A stretch of 64,000 nucleotides of DNA from Fomes fomentarius (GCA_022606135.1 JABYQN010000010.1:1302001-1366000); one strand, 5' to 3'; counted from the first letter of the stretch, positions 11,922 through 23,409 are shown. A program made the numbers and translations. Notes: a model not told the origin generated them from the letters alone.

Positions 11922-14326
11922 CTATGACTCGTCCCTCAGGCTGGTGTGGGCAATTTCCCAGACCATCTTGCGACGAAGGTATGTCATGTTCGCTTGCGTA
12001 AAGGCAAAGTCCTCTTCGCCCCGAGACAGCGCCTCAAGGAATTGACAGGTAAACACGCCACAGTCGTAGCCGTTCTCTTGCTGCGGGGTTTTCTATTCAT
12101 GATGCGAGATTGGCAACGGTTCGGTGAAGCAGTGGGGAGAGACAACGTACGGGTGATGTGTAGTCTTCCCAGCCAGTGAAGTCGAATGGCTTCTTTTTCT
12201 TGTTGCGGTGCTCTTCGTCTAGGTATTGACGGAGGAGCTGAACGAAAGTGAGATACTGCGCAGGACTTCTGAACAAGAGTGTGGCGTACCTTGAATACTG
12301 AGCTCCTGTCCATGTTCATACTATCGTATGACTCTATCCGCTTCTTCCGGAAATTAATCGCGGCGGCAGTCCAGTGAGCATTGTTGTGGTTGACGGGTAT
12401 TAGAATGACGTCTTTTGAGAAGATATCGATCTATTGACCGGTAGATCATGAGTTATGCGCCAGAGGAGACCCAGTCACGAACATACCTTCTTCGTCCACT
12501 TCGCCAACCTCGCCCTCTCATACCCCTGCCCCTTCAGCTTCGACCAGAAGAACGTACTAAAGTAGTGTGCGTCTAACGGCTTCTTCCGCCCCTTCTCCCC
12601 CGAGTTCTCCTTGGACTCCTCCGCGCGCGATAGTATCAACTGTCCGTAGAAGTTGATGATCTCGTCATTCAGCCACTCCATGGGCCTCAACCGGCAGATG
12701 TCCTCATCCGAAACTTGCTCCTTGACAAACTTCGCGACGACACCCTTCTTGCGGAACAGCGCGTCCACTTCTGCATCCTCGTCGGGAGGAAGCGACGCGG
12801 GAAGCGGCTTGCGTTTGGGGCGGAGGCGTTGCTCAATCTCTTCGTCCTGTGCCAGACGAAGAGCGCGAAGCTGGTCAAGCGTTGGGACGTGCGGTTTCGG
12901 TGGTTTGGGCTCCTTGAGTGTGGCTTGAGCCTTCTGAATGGCGCGTTGCAGGAAATCAGGGTCGACATGCTAGAGCAACCTGTTAGCTTGATTCGCGACA
13001 CGCAAAGGATGACACGTACGTCAGGGAAGGAATGTCTCCTGTTCTCGTCCTGTCGTGCCTTAGACCGTAGATCGGCTAATGAAGGCGACGCTGAGATAGT
13101 CCGTCAGGGACCTTGGCCACAACCGTGAGAGGGAAGACAACATACGTGAAAGCGCCCCCGACTTGTCAAGCTTCTCTAGCCGCGCTTGATAATCGATGAG
13201 GCCTGGTGGTAAGATTGAGAAACGGGCTATCTCGTGGGTGGCAGAAATCAACGTACTCTGGAATGTGTTGAAGTCGGAACGGTAACCTGTGACGGAGACA
13301 CGTTCGCTTCTCTTCTTTCTCGATGCCGAAGAGCAACTCACCTGAAGAACGCCTGATGTTATACAGCAACTTCAGATCCTTCTCCATTTCCTCTCGGGTG
13401 CGCTTGTTCTCCTCCTGAACCCTTGCCTTGTGCTGATGCAGTCTGTGAGCACGATAGGAGCCATCACGAGCCGAGACGTATACTCACTTGTTTGGCAAGG
13501 ATGTGTTCCCTCTCAATATACTGCTTCCCCGACTTCTGTCGTCTGCGTGGGTTCTGCTGTAGTGCTGTGGCGACGTCGGGGTAAGCTTGTGTCACGATAG
13601 AACGTATTGAGGCAACGGAGTCCTGCGAAGATGGTGGGGACATGAGCCCAGTCGAATGCGCGCCCCTTGGCAACCCAGACACCTTAGGATCCTGTGGGAC
13701 AGACAAGGTGTTCTTTGACGTCGACGCCACGGCATTCGACTGTATGTTCGCGTATGTTCGGAGGTACGGGCGCTGTTCCGTCCTGGTCCTCTCTTGACCT
13801 GATTGGTCACGTTGGTGAACGCCATGGTTGGCAGGCGCGGAGGTTCGAGCCTGGTTGGGTTGCTGGAAAGTGCCTGCGTCTAGCGGGAACAAGGGTATAG
13901 GCTGACGCGATGGAAGTTTACGCGGCGCGTTTGAGGTGGGCGGAGGGGGTAGTGGTGGGGGTGAAGGAGGGGGAGATGGTATCGGACCTTGCTCGACTTC
14001 GGGGACGTTCGTGGAGATGGGAGGTTCAGACGCATATCTTGGTAGCGAGTCTTCCGTAGTGCCTCCAACGACTATGCAGCGGCGCATCCATGAACAACGC
14101 GCATTGCCCTGGATAGACAACAGTACTTACATCGAGTGACCGTAGCCAACGTGTCACGCAGAATGTGCATGAAGTCCCAAGAGAGTTTCTTCCAGCGCGC
14201 AAGCAACGCCTCGTTCTGCGATGGACTGCTGTTTCCGCCTAATGGGTGATGTGCCGTGGTCCTCGGTTGTTTGGATGCGCGCAGGGAGAGTAAAGTGTCG
14301 GAGGCTCGCCTCTTGAGTCCGACCAT
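11922..14326 (-). CDS. ULP1: Ulp1-type SUMO-specific cysteine protease
   Basis: A C48 peptidase expected to process SUMO precursor and remove SUMO from proteins, probably at the nuclear envelope or in the nucleus. The start at 14326 gives MVGLKRRASDTLLSLRASKQ, a basic N-terminus suited to nuclear targeting. A long disordered region with a proline run (about 13920-13980) and a basic, coiled segment (HKARVQEENKRTREEMEKDL) precede the catalytic domain. Catalytic features: LRPMEWLNDEIINFYGQL near 12660, the His in PVNHNNAHWTAA, the Asp in IESYDSMNMD, and the Gln and Cys in PQQENGYDCGVFTCQ in the last exon (11922-12092). It ends in MVWEIAHTSLRDES. Five or more introns break it; the N-terminal exon borders are less certain than those of the catalytic part. 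Confidence 0.9.
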
Positions 14327-16101
14327 GGAGGCACGATGTAACCGGACGGGAAGCTGGGGACGAGCGGGTGTCCTCTGGGCTGTGATCGGTGTACACGTTC
14401 AGATGACGTGAAGGCGAGGCGTACAGGAAGGGTAAGCCGACGGTCGCGAAGGAGTGCGAGGACAAAGTAGGAGGGCGGGGAGGGCGCGGCTCGGAGAGTG
14501 AGCAGCGTGGGCGGGATCTGGGACGATGTTGGACAAGAAAGTCCGTGGCAAGGCCACCACACAAGCGCCGGAGCGCGTCGGGCGTCTATTACTTGATCTG
14601 GGTGGCTGTGACCGTTGGCTTGTTCCCGAAATGAAACATAGTCTTGTGGCTTGTGGCTAAAAGGCACTCAAACGGGAACAGATGAGAATTAAGTAGCCTC
14701 ACACGCACACAGAGTTAAACGCGACTGACGCGTATAGCATCACGTACATATAACACACAACTGCCAGTTGTTGTCTTTCAGTGTAGCTGTCATACTATTC
14801 GAGGCTCTGGCAGTTGGGGTGGTGTTGGACCAAGAGGTGTGCAGCATCGGTACGCTGGTTCGAACTATCATCTCGATTGGACCTGGCGTGCGCCCTCCCT
14901 ACAAGTAGGACGTTTTTTACTACAATGTGCCCCGCGGAAGACCTACATACCCCCTTCGACTTTGTGTGTTTGTCCATGATATTCAAGTTGACAACCATGG
15001 ACAGACTTCAAGTTCGTCCCAGTCTATTATGGAGCGTGCGTCGGTGCGAGATTAGCACGTACATGCTCGGCTTCGGCCCTCAGGCTACAACCGCGGCCGC
15101 GTGGTCCTTCATCTCAGTACCTCAAGCAACGGTAGGTCTGGTTCGGATGGAGCTTCATCGCTGTCGGCCTGGCCCTCCTTGAAGACCGTGGAGTCTCCGG
15201 ACCACGGCGTGAGCGCGTTGATCGGCGCTGACCTCTGGTTTAGAGTCAGGTCTTGCCAATATACTCGCAGAAAGAGGTTTTTTATCTGTATCGATGTTTT
15301 CACATCCAGGGGCCTCTCTCCGCTGCACAGCACCCTCAAGCACTTGGATTCTTGGTTCATCCCAGAACGCTCTCGGGAGTCAGTCATCACACCACTCGTA
15401 AGGCTAACGCCGCCGGCCCGGGACTCGAAATCTGATGAACTTCTTGGCCACTCGATCAGGTCTGGGGGGGGTTGCCAGAGTCGCCACAGCAATATACTAC
15501 AGACTCAAGAAGATCGCGCCCCGCATTCCGAGTGATATCTGGAGCACCTGGTGGTACAAGACCACAACGTGGGCGTACGGACACTCCGCTCATGCTCACC
15601 AGGTGCTTGACGCCGAGTATTCACAGGCTCAGACAGCGTACAGGGATAGCCTGGAGCTCGTGTGGGCGACGAATAGGGGCGATCGCTGCCCTTGAACTCG
15701 TATCGTCGCTCTTGATCAAGGTGGTACCTCTGCAAGAATACACATAGGGTAGATGGATGACGATGCAGAGTGTGGTCGATAAGGAAGAGACTGAAGAGCT
15801 GGTCGAGCGTTGGCATTTGTTTGCTCTGATGTTCTGATTTGTTTGACAATACTTACTGGCCAATGGACTTGGATACGAGTCATACGACCGCGTTTATTCA
15901 AGTTGTAGCAGAGAACCTCGTGGAATTCTAATTGTAATCCCTCTAGCAGCCTTGGAGCCTCATACAGTACTCCTTGCACAATGTGATCGTGGAGGTGGTC
16001 GACTAAGATCACATTAAGCGGATAGATACAATGATTACACTTCTTTCATGAGCTCGACGATGCCTGCAGACGTCAATTTCTCTGGCCACATCAATAGTGT
16101 G
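14327..16101. other. Intergenic region, no confident gene
   Basis: 1.8 kb between the start of the SUMO protease and the 3' end of the kinase. A minus-strand stretch near 15505-15840 (beginning MPTLDQLFSLFLIDHTLH) looks mildly protein-like, but no splice model gives a recognisable product. I see no RNA gene here. Confidence 0.35.
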
Positions 16102-17438
16102 CTACGTATCACCAGGGCCGATATGGCGTGCCCTCTTCCATACGGCTTCCCCAACATCGTTCTCGTCACGCGCCCGCCTTGCACCAGTAAATCCAGGTTG
16201 GAGGGAGGCGTTTACTATGCTGATGCTTTGTGCGGAACAGAAGCACTCTTGCTCTTCGATGACCAGCTCCGGATAATGTGGCCGCGAAATTTCCGGTGCA
16301 GGAGTCGTGAGCAGCGTTTTCGACGTGGTGTGGGTGTAGCCAACTTGAACCTCCGCAACGTCCTCCTCCGAGAGCTCGTCCTGCGTGGTGCCAGATACTA
16401 CACTCCCAGTGGTGCTGCCAGTGAAGCCTCGACCCTCCCTAATAGAAGCAGCGACGAATTGTGCGCACTCGCTTGCGTGGGCAAGCTCGTCCTCGGACAA
16501 GAAGAACGTGTTTAGCTCGAAGATCGCACGGCGCAGGTCCGTGAGCGAGATCCGTTGGCCCGGGTCTAGCGTGAAGATGCGCTGGAGTATCGTGTTCGCC
16601 CCGTCGGATATGGGAAGCGTCTTCTTGAGGTAATCGGGGTCCCTCATGTACTGCGCGAAGCATTCGTCTTCGGGTGCCGCGAGGGCCCATGGGTGGCGGC
16701 CGCTCATCATGTTAACGAGGATGATTCCTAGGGACCAGACGTCGCCATAACGGGTGCAAAATGGTTTGAAGCGGGTCAGGCGGCCCAAACCTTCTGCGAG
16801 AGGCTCCGAGTCAGTTCCCATCCTCTCACACTCAGGCTCCACAATGGGTAGAGACACCGCTTACCAGGACTCATATAGTACTCGGTACCGCAACCATGTT
16901 CATTTACAATGGTCTTGTCAGTGGCAAGACCGAAGTCGGCCAAATAGACCGCAGTGGCATCCGCGTTCGTCAGGATGTTCTCCGGCTTGATGTCACGGTG
17001 GAATACATGTGCCTTGTGGCACGCTTGCACGGCGTCGATGAGCGACAAGAACGCCTTGCGGAGGCGGCCGTCCTGGTTTGCAAAGACCGCCTTCTCGCAT
17101 ATCGCTTCGAACAGGTCGCCGCCCTTGCAGAGGTCGAGGACGATGTAGAAGTACTCGGCGTCTTCGAGCGCCTTGTACATGCGGACGATGTTCGGGTGGC
17201 CGGAGACTGTGCTGTGCAGCGCGACCTCGCGGCGGACGGCTTCGAGCTCGGAGAGCCTCCGGTCGGCTTTGCTGATGATCTTGACGGCGCGGTGGTAGTT
17301 GGTGGGGTCGGAGTGGCTGTGGACGTCAACAGCACTGTAGACGACGCCATACGAGCCGATGCCGATGAGTTGAGACAATCGATACCGTCCGTCGACGAGG
17401 AGACCACGGAAGGAAGGCAAGGATGAGGTAGTAGGCAT
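16102..17438 (-). CDS. Ran1/Pat1-like serine/threonine protein kinase
   Basis: A small eukaryotic protein kinase, closest by eye to the Ran1/Pat1-Ksp1 group of fungal regulators of growth, mating and nutrient response. Exons: 16865-17438 and 16102-16793, giving 421 residues. I use the ATG at 17436-17438. Motifs: glycine loop GIGSYGVVYSAVDV, the catalytic Lys in HRAVKIISKAD, HVFHRDIKPENIL, LADFGLATDKT, the activation segment GCGTEYYMSPE formed across the splice, and RYGDVWSLGIILVNMMSGRH. All residues needed for catalysis are present. The C-terminal 130 residues are Ser/Thr/Glu-rich and unconserved. The 5' part and promoter were copied to 20.8-21.5 kb. The subfamily is an inference; kinase identity is secure. 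Confidence 0.88.
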
Positions 17439-18468
17439 CCTTGAGTCAGGAGTGCTCAAACACGTTACGCCTGCGAGTGAAGTTGGGTAGAGGGGAAGGG
17501 TTCACCAGGAACGACGTGATGGGCTGCCCGCTGTGTTTCTTGCCCTCTTTAAATACGTTGGATGCCTGTCAGCGCTCACGGTGGAGCAGTCCTTCTAGAC
17601 GATGACGGTCACTGGTGGTTGGGCGAGTTCGCGATATCCGTTGGGGAATTACAGTCCTGACCATTTCCATGTAGCCCATGGAGCGAGGCGGCACTTCCAC
17701 TAACTCCGAGACATGAGATACGACTCAACGTTTCATAAGCCACGCTCCTGCCTGGACCATGTATATGAACGCATGCAGCTCAGAAGTTCTTGCTAGTGGA
17801 ATTGATTCATCGACTCACCAGAAGGGTTAATACAACTCGGACACAGAGCTCCGATTTGCAGAGGTGTTGCCTGGCGCGAGACATTGTGATCGCGTCCAGC
17901 ATAGGTCTTTATCCTGCCGACATAAGCGAACTCTTCCATCCGCTACAGTAGTGCTATCGGACCTTAGTCACATTGAACCTGCGCCGGCGTAGTACGACGC
18001 TAGTGCCAGGATTCCCAGGGACTCTGGGACCACGTGATCAGACAGTCCGCTTTTGGCAATATAAGCGCCTTCCTAATCATCTGGCCGTCCCATCCTCGAA
18101 CTCTGTTTATGGTGCAGGGTCTCGTGTAGGGAGGTTTGGGGAATGGTCATTACTTACTGCGATATATGTGCCAACTTAGAACTGTAACCATAAGGAATAC
18201 GGTCACCATTATCCACGACACATCTGGTGGACCTCCGACAAATTTTGTCAGGAGTAAACAGGCGCCGAGAATCGTCACAAGAAGGCAACCGTCCGGGTTA
18301 CCATATATACACCTGCAGCTCGTTTTTCCTTGGTATATACATAGTATTACGCCCCACGGAGCATATCTAATCTATCATCATATGTCCCTTTGTTGTCATG
18401 TCATGGGATTGATGGGACTCCCAGGGAAGATTCCCTCCAGTGGGTCCGATGTTCTCATGTAAACCAAC
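17439..18468. other. Kinase promoter and spacer, copied at 21.0-21.5 kb
   Basis: This 1 kb lies upstream of the kinase. A TATA-like TATTTAAA (minus strand, 17548-17555) sits about 110 bp before the ATG; in the copy at 21088-21095 it reads TATATAAA. Bases to about 17945 match 20999-21500. No other gene is seen. Confidence 0.45.
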
Positions 18469-18560
18469 CACATTCTATACTCTCCTTCCCTACGCTTTGA
18501 GGTGTGTCACCCTCCTACCCACCACTCCCGCCTCGGTTCTGAGCGTGCGCTGCACCAGAC

Positions 18561-19417
18561 ATGGATAGCTGGAGAGTGAGCGTTCTCGGTGATGGAGGTG
18601 TAGGAAAGTCTACTTTGACTCATCAAGTGCGTCTTACTTCCTCCTACTTGCCGCTGGTTCGCGTGCTGACTGATGCCCCAGTTCATGTTCAATAGCTTTG
18701 TTGGTAAGCACTCCTAGAGCTACATGTCGCATGCGCGAACTCAACGCCGTCGTCCGTGACCCCCTCCCGTAGAGGTATGTGCCGTGTCTGTCTGTTTTTG
18801 GTGGCGAAGTATTCATATATCCACAGACAATCGATCCCACGATAGAAGATACGTATCGGAAAGAACTGGTAGTCGACGATCACATGTGTTTGGTGGAGGT
18901 GCTCGATACGGCAGGACAAAGTGCGTCCCATCTCTGCCGCGTGTATGCTCATTCTGTTGATCTTGTCCCCCACCAGACGACTGGGGAATCTATGACTATT
19001 GGTTCCAGTGAGCTCAATTCCACCGCTCATACGTGCTTCCGATCTGACCTTCTGCGCAGGGAAGGCCAGGGCTTTATCCTGGTCTACTCGATCTCATCAA
19101 AGAGATCATTTGAGGTCATCGACGTCTTCCGACAGGCCATGCTGAGAGTCAAGGGACAGAAGCCGGTCTTCATGCTTGTCGGGAACAAGTGCGACAAACA
19201 ATACGAGCGGGAGGTTTCGCGAGACGAGGGAGCGGCGCTGGCGCGGTCGTTTGGCTGCAATTTTCTGGAAACATCAGCAAAAACGGCGCACAACGTGGAA
19301 CGCCTCTTCATGAACCTAGTTCGGGAACTTCGAAACACGAAGGCCCAGGAGCATGGTGTGCAGGGTCCTGCACGGCAACCGGAGAAGGAGAGAAAGCGCA
19401 AGTGTATTATCATGTAG
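18561..19417 (+). CDS. Ras-like small GTPase, diverged copy 1
   Basis: A Ras-family GTPase with an intact P-loop (LGDGGVGKST), DTAGQ, GNKCDK, ETSAK and a C-terminal CaaX box, CIIM, behind a basic stretch. It should be prenylated and membrane-bound. Exons: 18561-18626, 18682-18703, 18773-18774 (2 nt), 18827-18920, 18977-19007, 19060-19417, about 190 residues. It differs from copy 2 at switch I (TIDPTIEDTY instead of TYDPTIEDAY) and above all in switch II: after DTAGQ it reads NDWGIYDYWFQ where copy 2 has EEYATLRDQWVR, one residue shorter but in frame. Only about 90 bp of the copy 2 promoter came with it. It may be a re-tuned GTPase or a gene starting to decay; no stop or frameshift is present. 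Confidence 0.8.
18773..18774 (+). other. Apparent 2-nt micro-exon in Ras copy 1
   Basis: The bases AG between an acceptor (CCCGTAG, ending 18772) and a donor (GTATGT, from 18775). Joined as G + AG they supply the Glu codon of FVETIDPTIED, at the conserved Ras position before switch I. Leaving them out shifts the frame. The same arrangement is in copy 2 at 37048-37049. Confidence 0.65.
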
Positions 19418-20762
19418 GGCACCCTCAGGACTACATATAACTGACCCGTCTTCCCGCCTACTTACCTCCTTCTACGAGACCACGTCCTTCATCTTCTTTC
19501 AATTGGGTTTATTACGTCTTCGGGGTGCGTCCAGGGGCAGTCATATGCCCCTCTGTATCTATGTATCGTGACGATCTTCTGACTTGGTTTTCAATGTACA
19601 TATATCCCCTCACGTAAAGTGGCTGTACATACATCTGCGATTGTACTTGCGAAAGTGTGTATGACATCAATATAGAGGTAACTTATATACATCTCTGCGC
19701 TCATGGATGCAAATGCCATGGTCTCTGTTGCGGCGATTATTATTCACTGCACCGGACACTAGCATAGTATCTCCGTATCCTAGCCATTGGTAGAACGACG
19801 ATTTGACGTGCTCTACTTCGCAGCAAACAACCTGCACAACGACCACTCTCTAGTGGCAAGCGACTTCTGGGCACAACAATATCTGTGATTGTAGTGTTTG
19901 TTGATTTCCAGGTAACCCACATCGGTCGACGCTGACTGGATCTCCGCACCGCACCTCCTCTAGGGCCTCGTTGCACGGTATCGTCATACTGGCGCTGGAA
20001 GTTCTCGATACATCGACATCGACATCGTGCGAGGGTCAATTGGCCCCTAGGGCCGACGTGCTCATGTCAGCCGACTCGAGACTAAGTAGTGCCGCTTCGT
20101 CCTTCCCAGCTTCACTTGGTGCACGTTCGAGTCTGGGATCAGAATGTAAGATGCGTCGGGCAGGAAATCCCTCGGGAGTGTATCAAGCCGCGGGCCATTC
20201 TTGCGTCCGACAGCATCCTCGACCCCCCAGGTATCTCAGGCAGTCCCGGGATGGATCCCATACCCGACCATTAATGTTCTGTATTGCCCGTGAAGCATAC
20301 TGGGCTATAGCCAAGCGTCGGAACTTGAGGAATGGTTCCGCGCTGCATTGGTCAAGTCACGTCTGTGGGCGAGTCAAGACCGCGAGCCTCGGCGTGGGCG
20401 GGCTGACACCTCTCCATTTCATGGACGCTCCTCAGCTCGGATGTGTCCCGGATTGGGTGCTGCTCCGCCATGCCAGGCAAGTCCCATCATTACAGGAGGA
20501 GTGCTTAGGCTTGGCCTCATATGTGCCTATTCGACGCACTTAGAACACTAACTTGAAAAGGTGAACGTTCGAATTCATAGACGACCGGGCATGGACGGAG
20601 ATAAATTCGATTCATCCAAGGCTCAGAACAGATCCTCCCAACCTGGCCAGGGCCACAGAAAGTGGCCGCTGTCAACATTGCTAGCCTGAGATTGGTCTGT
20701 AATTCGAACTGTTCCGTCGCAGTCAGTTGCGCGGAGTCTGAACCCAACCGGGCCAGCTTCCC
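19418..20762. other. 3' flank of Ras copy 1, non-coding
   Basis: The 3' UTR and downstream part of the duplicated block. The open frame at 19971-20543 is not conserved in the copy at 38.2-38.9 kb, where indels break it, so I treat it as non-coding. Confidence 0.55.
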
Positions 20763-21500
20763 GTACAGTGGGTAGAGAGACCGCTTGTCAAGGCTCATAT
20801 TGTACGAGTCGGTACCGCAACCATGTTCATTGGCAATGGTCTTGTCAGTGGCAAGACCGAAGTCGGTCAAATAGACCGCAGTGGCATCCGCGTTTGTCAG
20901 GATGTTCTCCGGCTTGATGTCACGGTGGAATACATGGAGAAGACCGCGGAAGCAAGGCAAGGATGAGGTAGTAGACATCCTTGAGTCAGGAGTGGTCAAA
21001 CACGTTACGCCTGTGAGTGAAGTTGGGTAGAGTAGAAGGGTTCACCAGGAACGAAGAGATGGGTTGTGTGCTGTGTTTCTTGGGCTCTTTATATACGTTG
21101 GATGCCTGTCAGGACTCACCATGGAGCAGACGGAGACGGTCACTGTCTGTTGGGCGAGTTCGCGATATCCGTTGGGGAGGGTGTAAGATTACAGTCCTGA
21201 CCGTTTCCATGTAGCCCATGGAGCCAGGCGGCACTTCCGCTGGCTCCAAGGTATAATATACGACTCAGTGTTTGACAAGAAACGCACCTGCATGGAGCAC
21301 GTATGCGAACGCATGCAGCTCAGAGTTCCTGTTATTGATTCATTGACTCACCAGAAGGGTTAACATAACTCAAACAAAGGGCTCCGAATTGCAGAGGTGC
21401 ATCTGATTGCCTGGCGCGAGACATTGTGATCGCGTCCAGTACAGCCTCAGTACAGGTCCTTATCCTGCCGACATATTAAGCGAATTCTCCCATCCGCTAG
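20763..21500 (-). pseudogene. Kinase pseudogene with internal deletion and promoter copy
   Basis: A partial copy of the kinase at 16102-17438 plus its upstream region. From a start codon at 20976-20978 it reads MSTTSSLPCFRGLL and then jumps directly to HVFHRDIKPENILTNADATA. About 390 bp encoding the glycine loop, the catalytic Lys and most of the N-lobe are gone (between positions matching 17008 and 17398 of the parent). It continues through LTDFGLATDKTIANEHGCGT but has a ruined activation segment (DSYNMSLD), and the exon 1 donor is mutated from GGTAAGCGG to GACAAGCGG. The second kinase exon is missing. It cannot make an active kinase. It abuts the Ras copy 1 block exactly. Confidence 0.85.
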
Positions 21501-21663
21501 TGTATTGTGGCCTATGTAACGATAGAGCCTGACGAGGCGGTGTTATCATGTGACGGGGATGGAAAAAGGAGCTAGGCACTGCGGACGCCCCATCCATATC
21601 CAGCCGGGTAGCTTGGTCAGTCGGAACATATCAATAAGATGAGTGACTGTTATGCAATGAGCA

Positions 21664-21726
21664 ATGTGGACGGAACCCAAACGTTCATGCAACCCTACCG
21701 TCCCGAGAGTTCGATTCCGTCCACAT
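21664..21726. repeat. Perfect 12-bp inverted repeat
   Basis: ATGTGGACGGAA (21664-21675) and its exact reverse complement TTCCGTCCACAT (21715-21726) flank a 39-nt spacer. The spacer contains GTTCGAT, but the arms and loop do not fold as a tRNA. It could be a hairpin or a remnant of a small inverted-repeat element. Confidence 0.6.
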
Positions 21727-23409
21727 GATACTACCATTCGACACTAAGTCAGTGCCCCTCCTATACAAACGAGGGTGCATCTCTCGCGAATCTACACTCA
21801 ACGTCAGATACCACACATAACCCATCGTGTTGAAATTTTTGCATCACCCTATTGTCATCTGCATTTGTTTGCTTTTCTCGGCCCTGCGCTAGCATAGCCT
21901 GTTGGTGCGCTCCAAAAACTGTGCTGTGCTGTCTGAGGTAAGGTAGACTTGCTGTTCAGATGTGGGGTCTGTCAACTCTTGAGATCTCAGCTGCGGACCA
22001 GCCCTCGCTCGACATGTACTAGTGCATCTAGACACGATCGTGGATGTTCCGAGGAGCTACAGTCGCCACAACTTAGCAATTGGCGCGTCCATAGGGAGCT
22101 TTGGCAGAGGTCCGCGCCCAGCTGGGCCGTCAGATGTCTAACACATAAGGCTATGCTCTCACGCTCTTCCTCGGACTTTTTCACCCCATGTCACGCATCA
22201 GCCTTTCGCAGAGGGCAAGCTACGCGTCGCACTGCTGGTGGAAAGGCGACTCACGCAAGTGCCAACCATAGCGGCTGACCTTCGTCGGATACCTTGGGGT
22301 GACCCGAACAGACTGGATCTTGGATAAGGTGCCGAAGTCTGCGCGCGGGCACCTGTCAGCAACTGAGTCGAGATGGACAGAAAGCGTCCTACTGCTCCCG
22401 CATATAGCTGCGCGCAATTGGTCAGCGAAGGGCGGTTCGCGTCTTTTCGAGAGACTGTGGCGTACGACATGCCAGCGCTCACACCCACACCCACCAAGTC
22501 ACTGACCAGTGTCCCGCGAATGGCGTTAAGGCGTAAATACGCAGCATGTACGAATAACGCGGGAACGCTACGGTGCGCCGAAAAGAGTGCGAGCGTGTGG
22601 TGCCAATCAGGATCGGCGCGGTGTTGCCAGCTATGGCAGCTTCTGGTGGACGTCTGGTACTCACACCAGTCAAGATCGTGTGACTGAGGAGATCAAAGAA
22701 GAAGTGAAAGCGGTCAGCATGCCGCGGGAGAAAGGGAGATGAGGAAGGAAGTGCAACCCGCGTTTTTGGAGGGTTGGAGGTCCAGACGCGCACTGTGGCA
22801 TAAACAGGGCAGTGTGACACTGGCAGGGATCATGGCCATATATCATGCCATGTCCTGAATGCAAAAAGTATTCGCCGTCTGGACGCGAGGGTCGTGTGTA
22901 CGTATCACAATGCACTGGGAGTGTCAAATGAGACATTCAAGTTCCGTGCATGCAGACGGCCGGGCGGGAGCACACCTTAAGCCTGACACAATTACTGGGG
23001 AGGTGCACGGTATGGTGAACGTGCTGGCTATCCTGGCGCAATCGAAGGGTCGAGCCCAGCTATCTGATCACGCACGGAATGCACGCTCTGTCACTCGGCC
23101 GGCCTGATTGTGATCATATGCATGCAATTCTGGAAGCAGGCCTGGGGTGCAGCTGGCGCTTCGCGAGTCTGTTCTGTGAGATATTCCCGGAGGATATTAA
23201 ATTAATGCAGCCGGAGGAATGCACAGAAGAGATCTGGAGGATGGAAGAGGAGGGTAAGAAAGGCTAGTCGTGCAGGCGGGAGAGAGATGTCGCAGGTGAC
23301 TGGTCCGATCGCGACCATCTGTGGCAGAGGAGCCGCCCTGTCCCAAACCCTGTTGCACCCGACGCGCCTTGCCCAGTCTTATCACCTCCCTTCACACGTC
23401 CCCCTGCCC

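Larger units (their letters stand above)
18469..20762. repeat. Segmental duplication, copy 1 (pair of 36745-39181)
   Basis: A direct duplicate of 36745-39181 carrying the whole Ras-like gene, its 3' UTR and about 1.3 kb of downstream DNA. The left border is about 90 bp upstream of the Ras start codon, at the shared string ACATTCTATACTCTCC. The right border is after CCGGGCCAGCTTCCCG, where this copy runs straight into the kinase pseudogene while the other continues into unrelated sequence. The 3' coding end is nearly identical; the non-coding tail has many small indels. I see no transposase or terminal repeats at the borders. Confidence 0.8.

Noticed and set aside
14239..14667. 142-codon minus-strand open frame overlapping the start of the SUMO protease
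   Set aside because: It is out of frame with the protease N-terminus and looks like 5' leader sequence.
14850..14885. GGTTCGAAC string resembling a tRNA T loop
   Set aside because: The five bases on each side do not pair and no acceptor stem is found upstream.
19971..20543. 190-codon plus-strand open frame downstream of Ras copy 1
   Set aside because: The duplicated counterpart at 38.2-38.9 kb breaks the frame with several indels, and the product has no recognisable composition.
18469..20762. Duplicated block as a transposable element
   Set aside because: It carries an ordinary gene, lacks terminal repeats and shows no transposase or reverse transcriptase; segmental duplication is simpler.
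21664..21726. Possible tRNA suggested by GTTCGAT near paired arms
   Set aside because: The arms pair for 12 bp instead of 7 and no T stem, anticodon stem or D arm can be formed.
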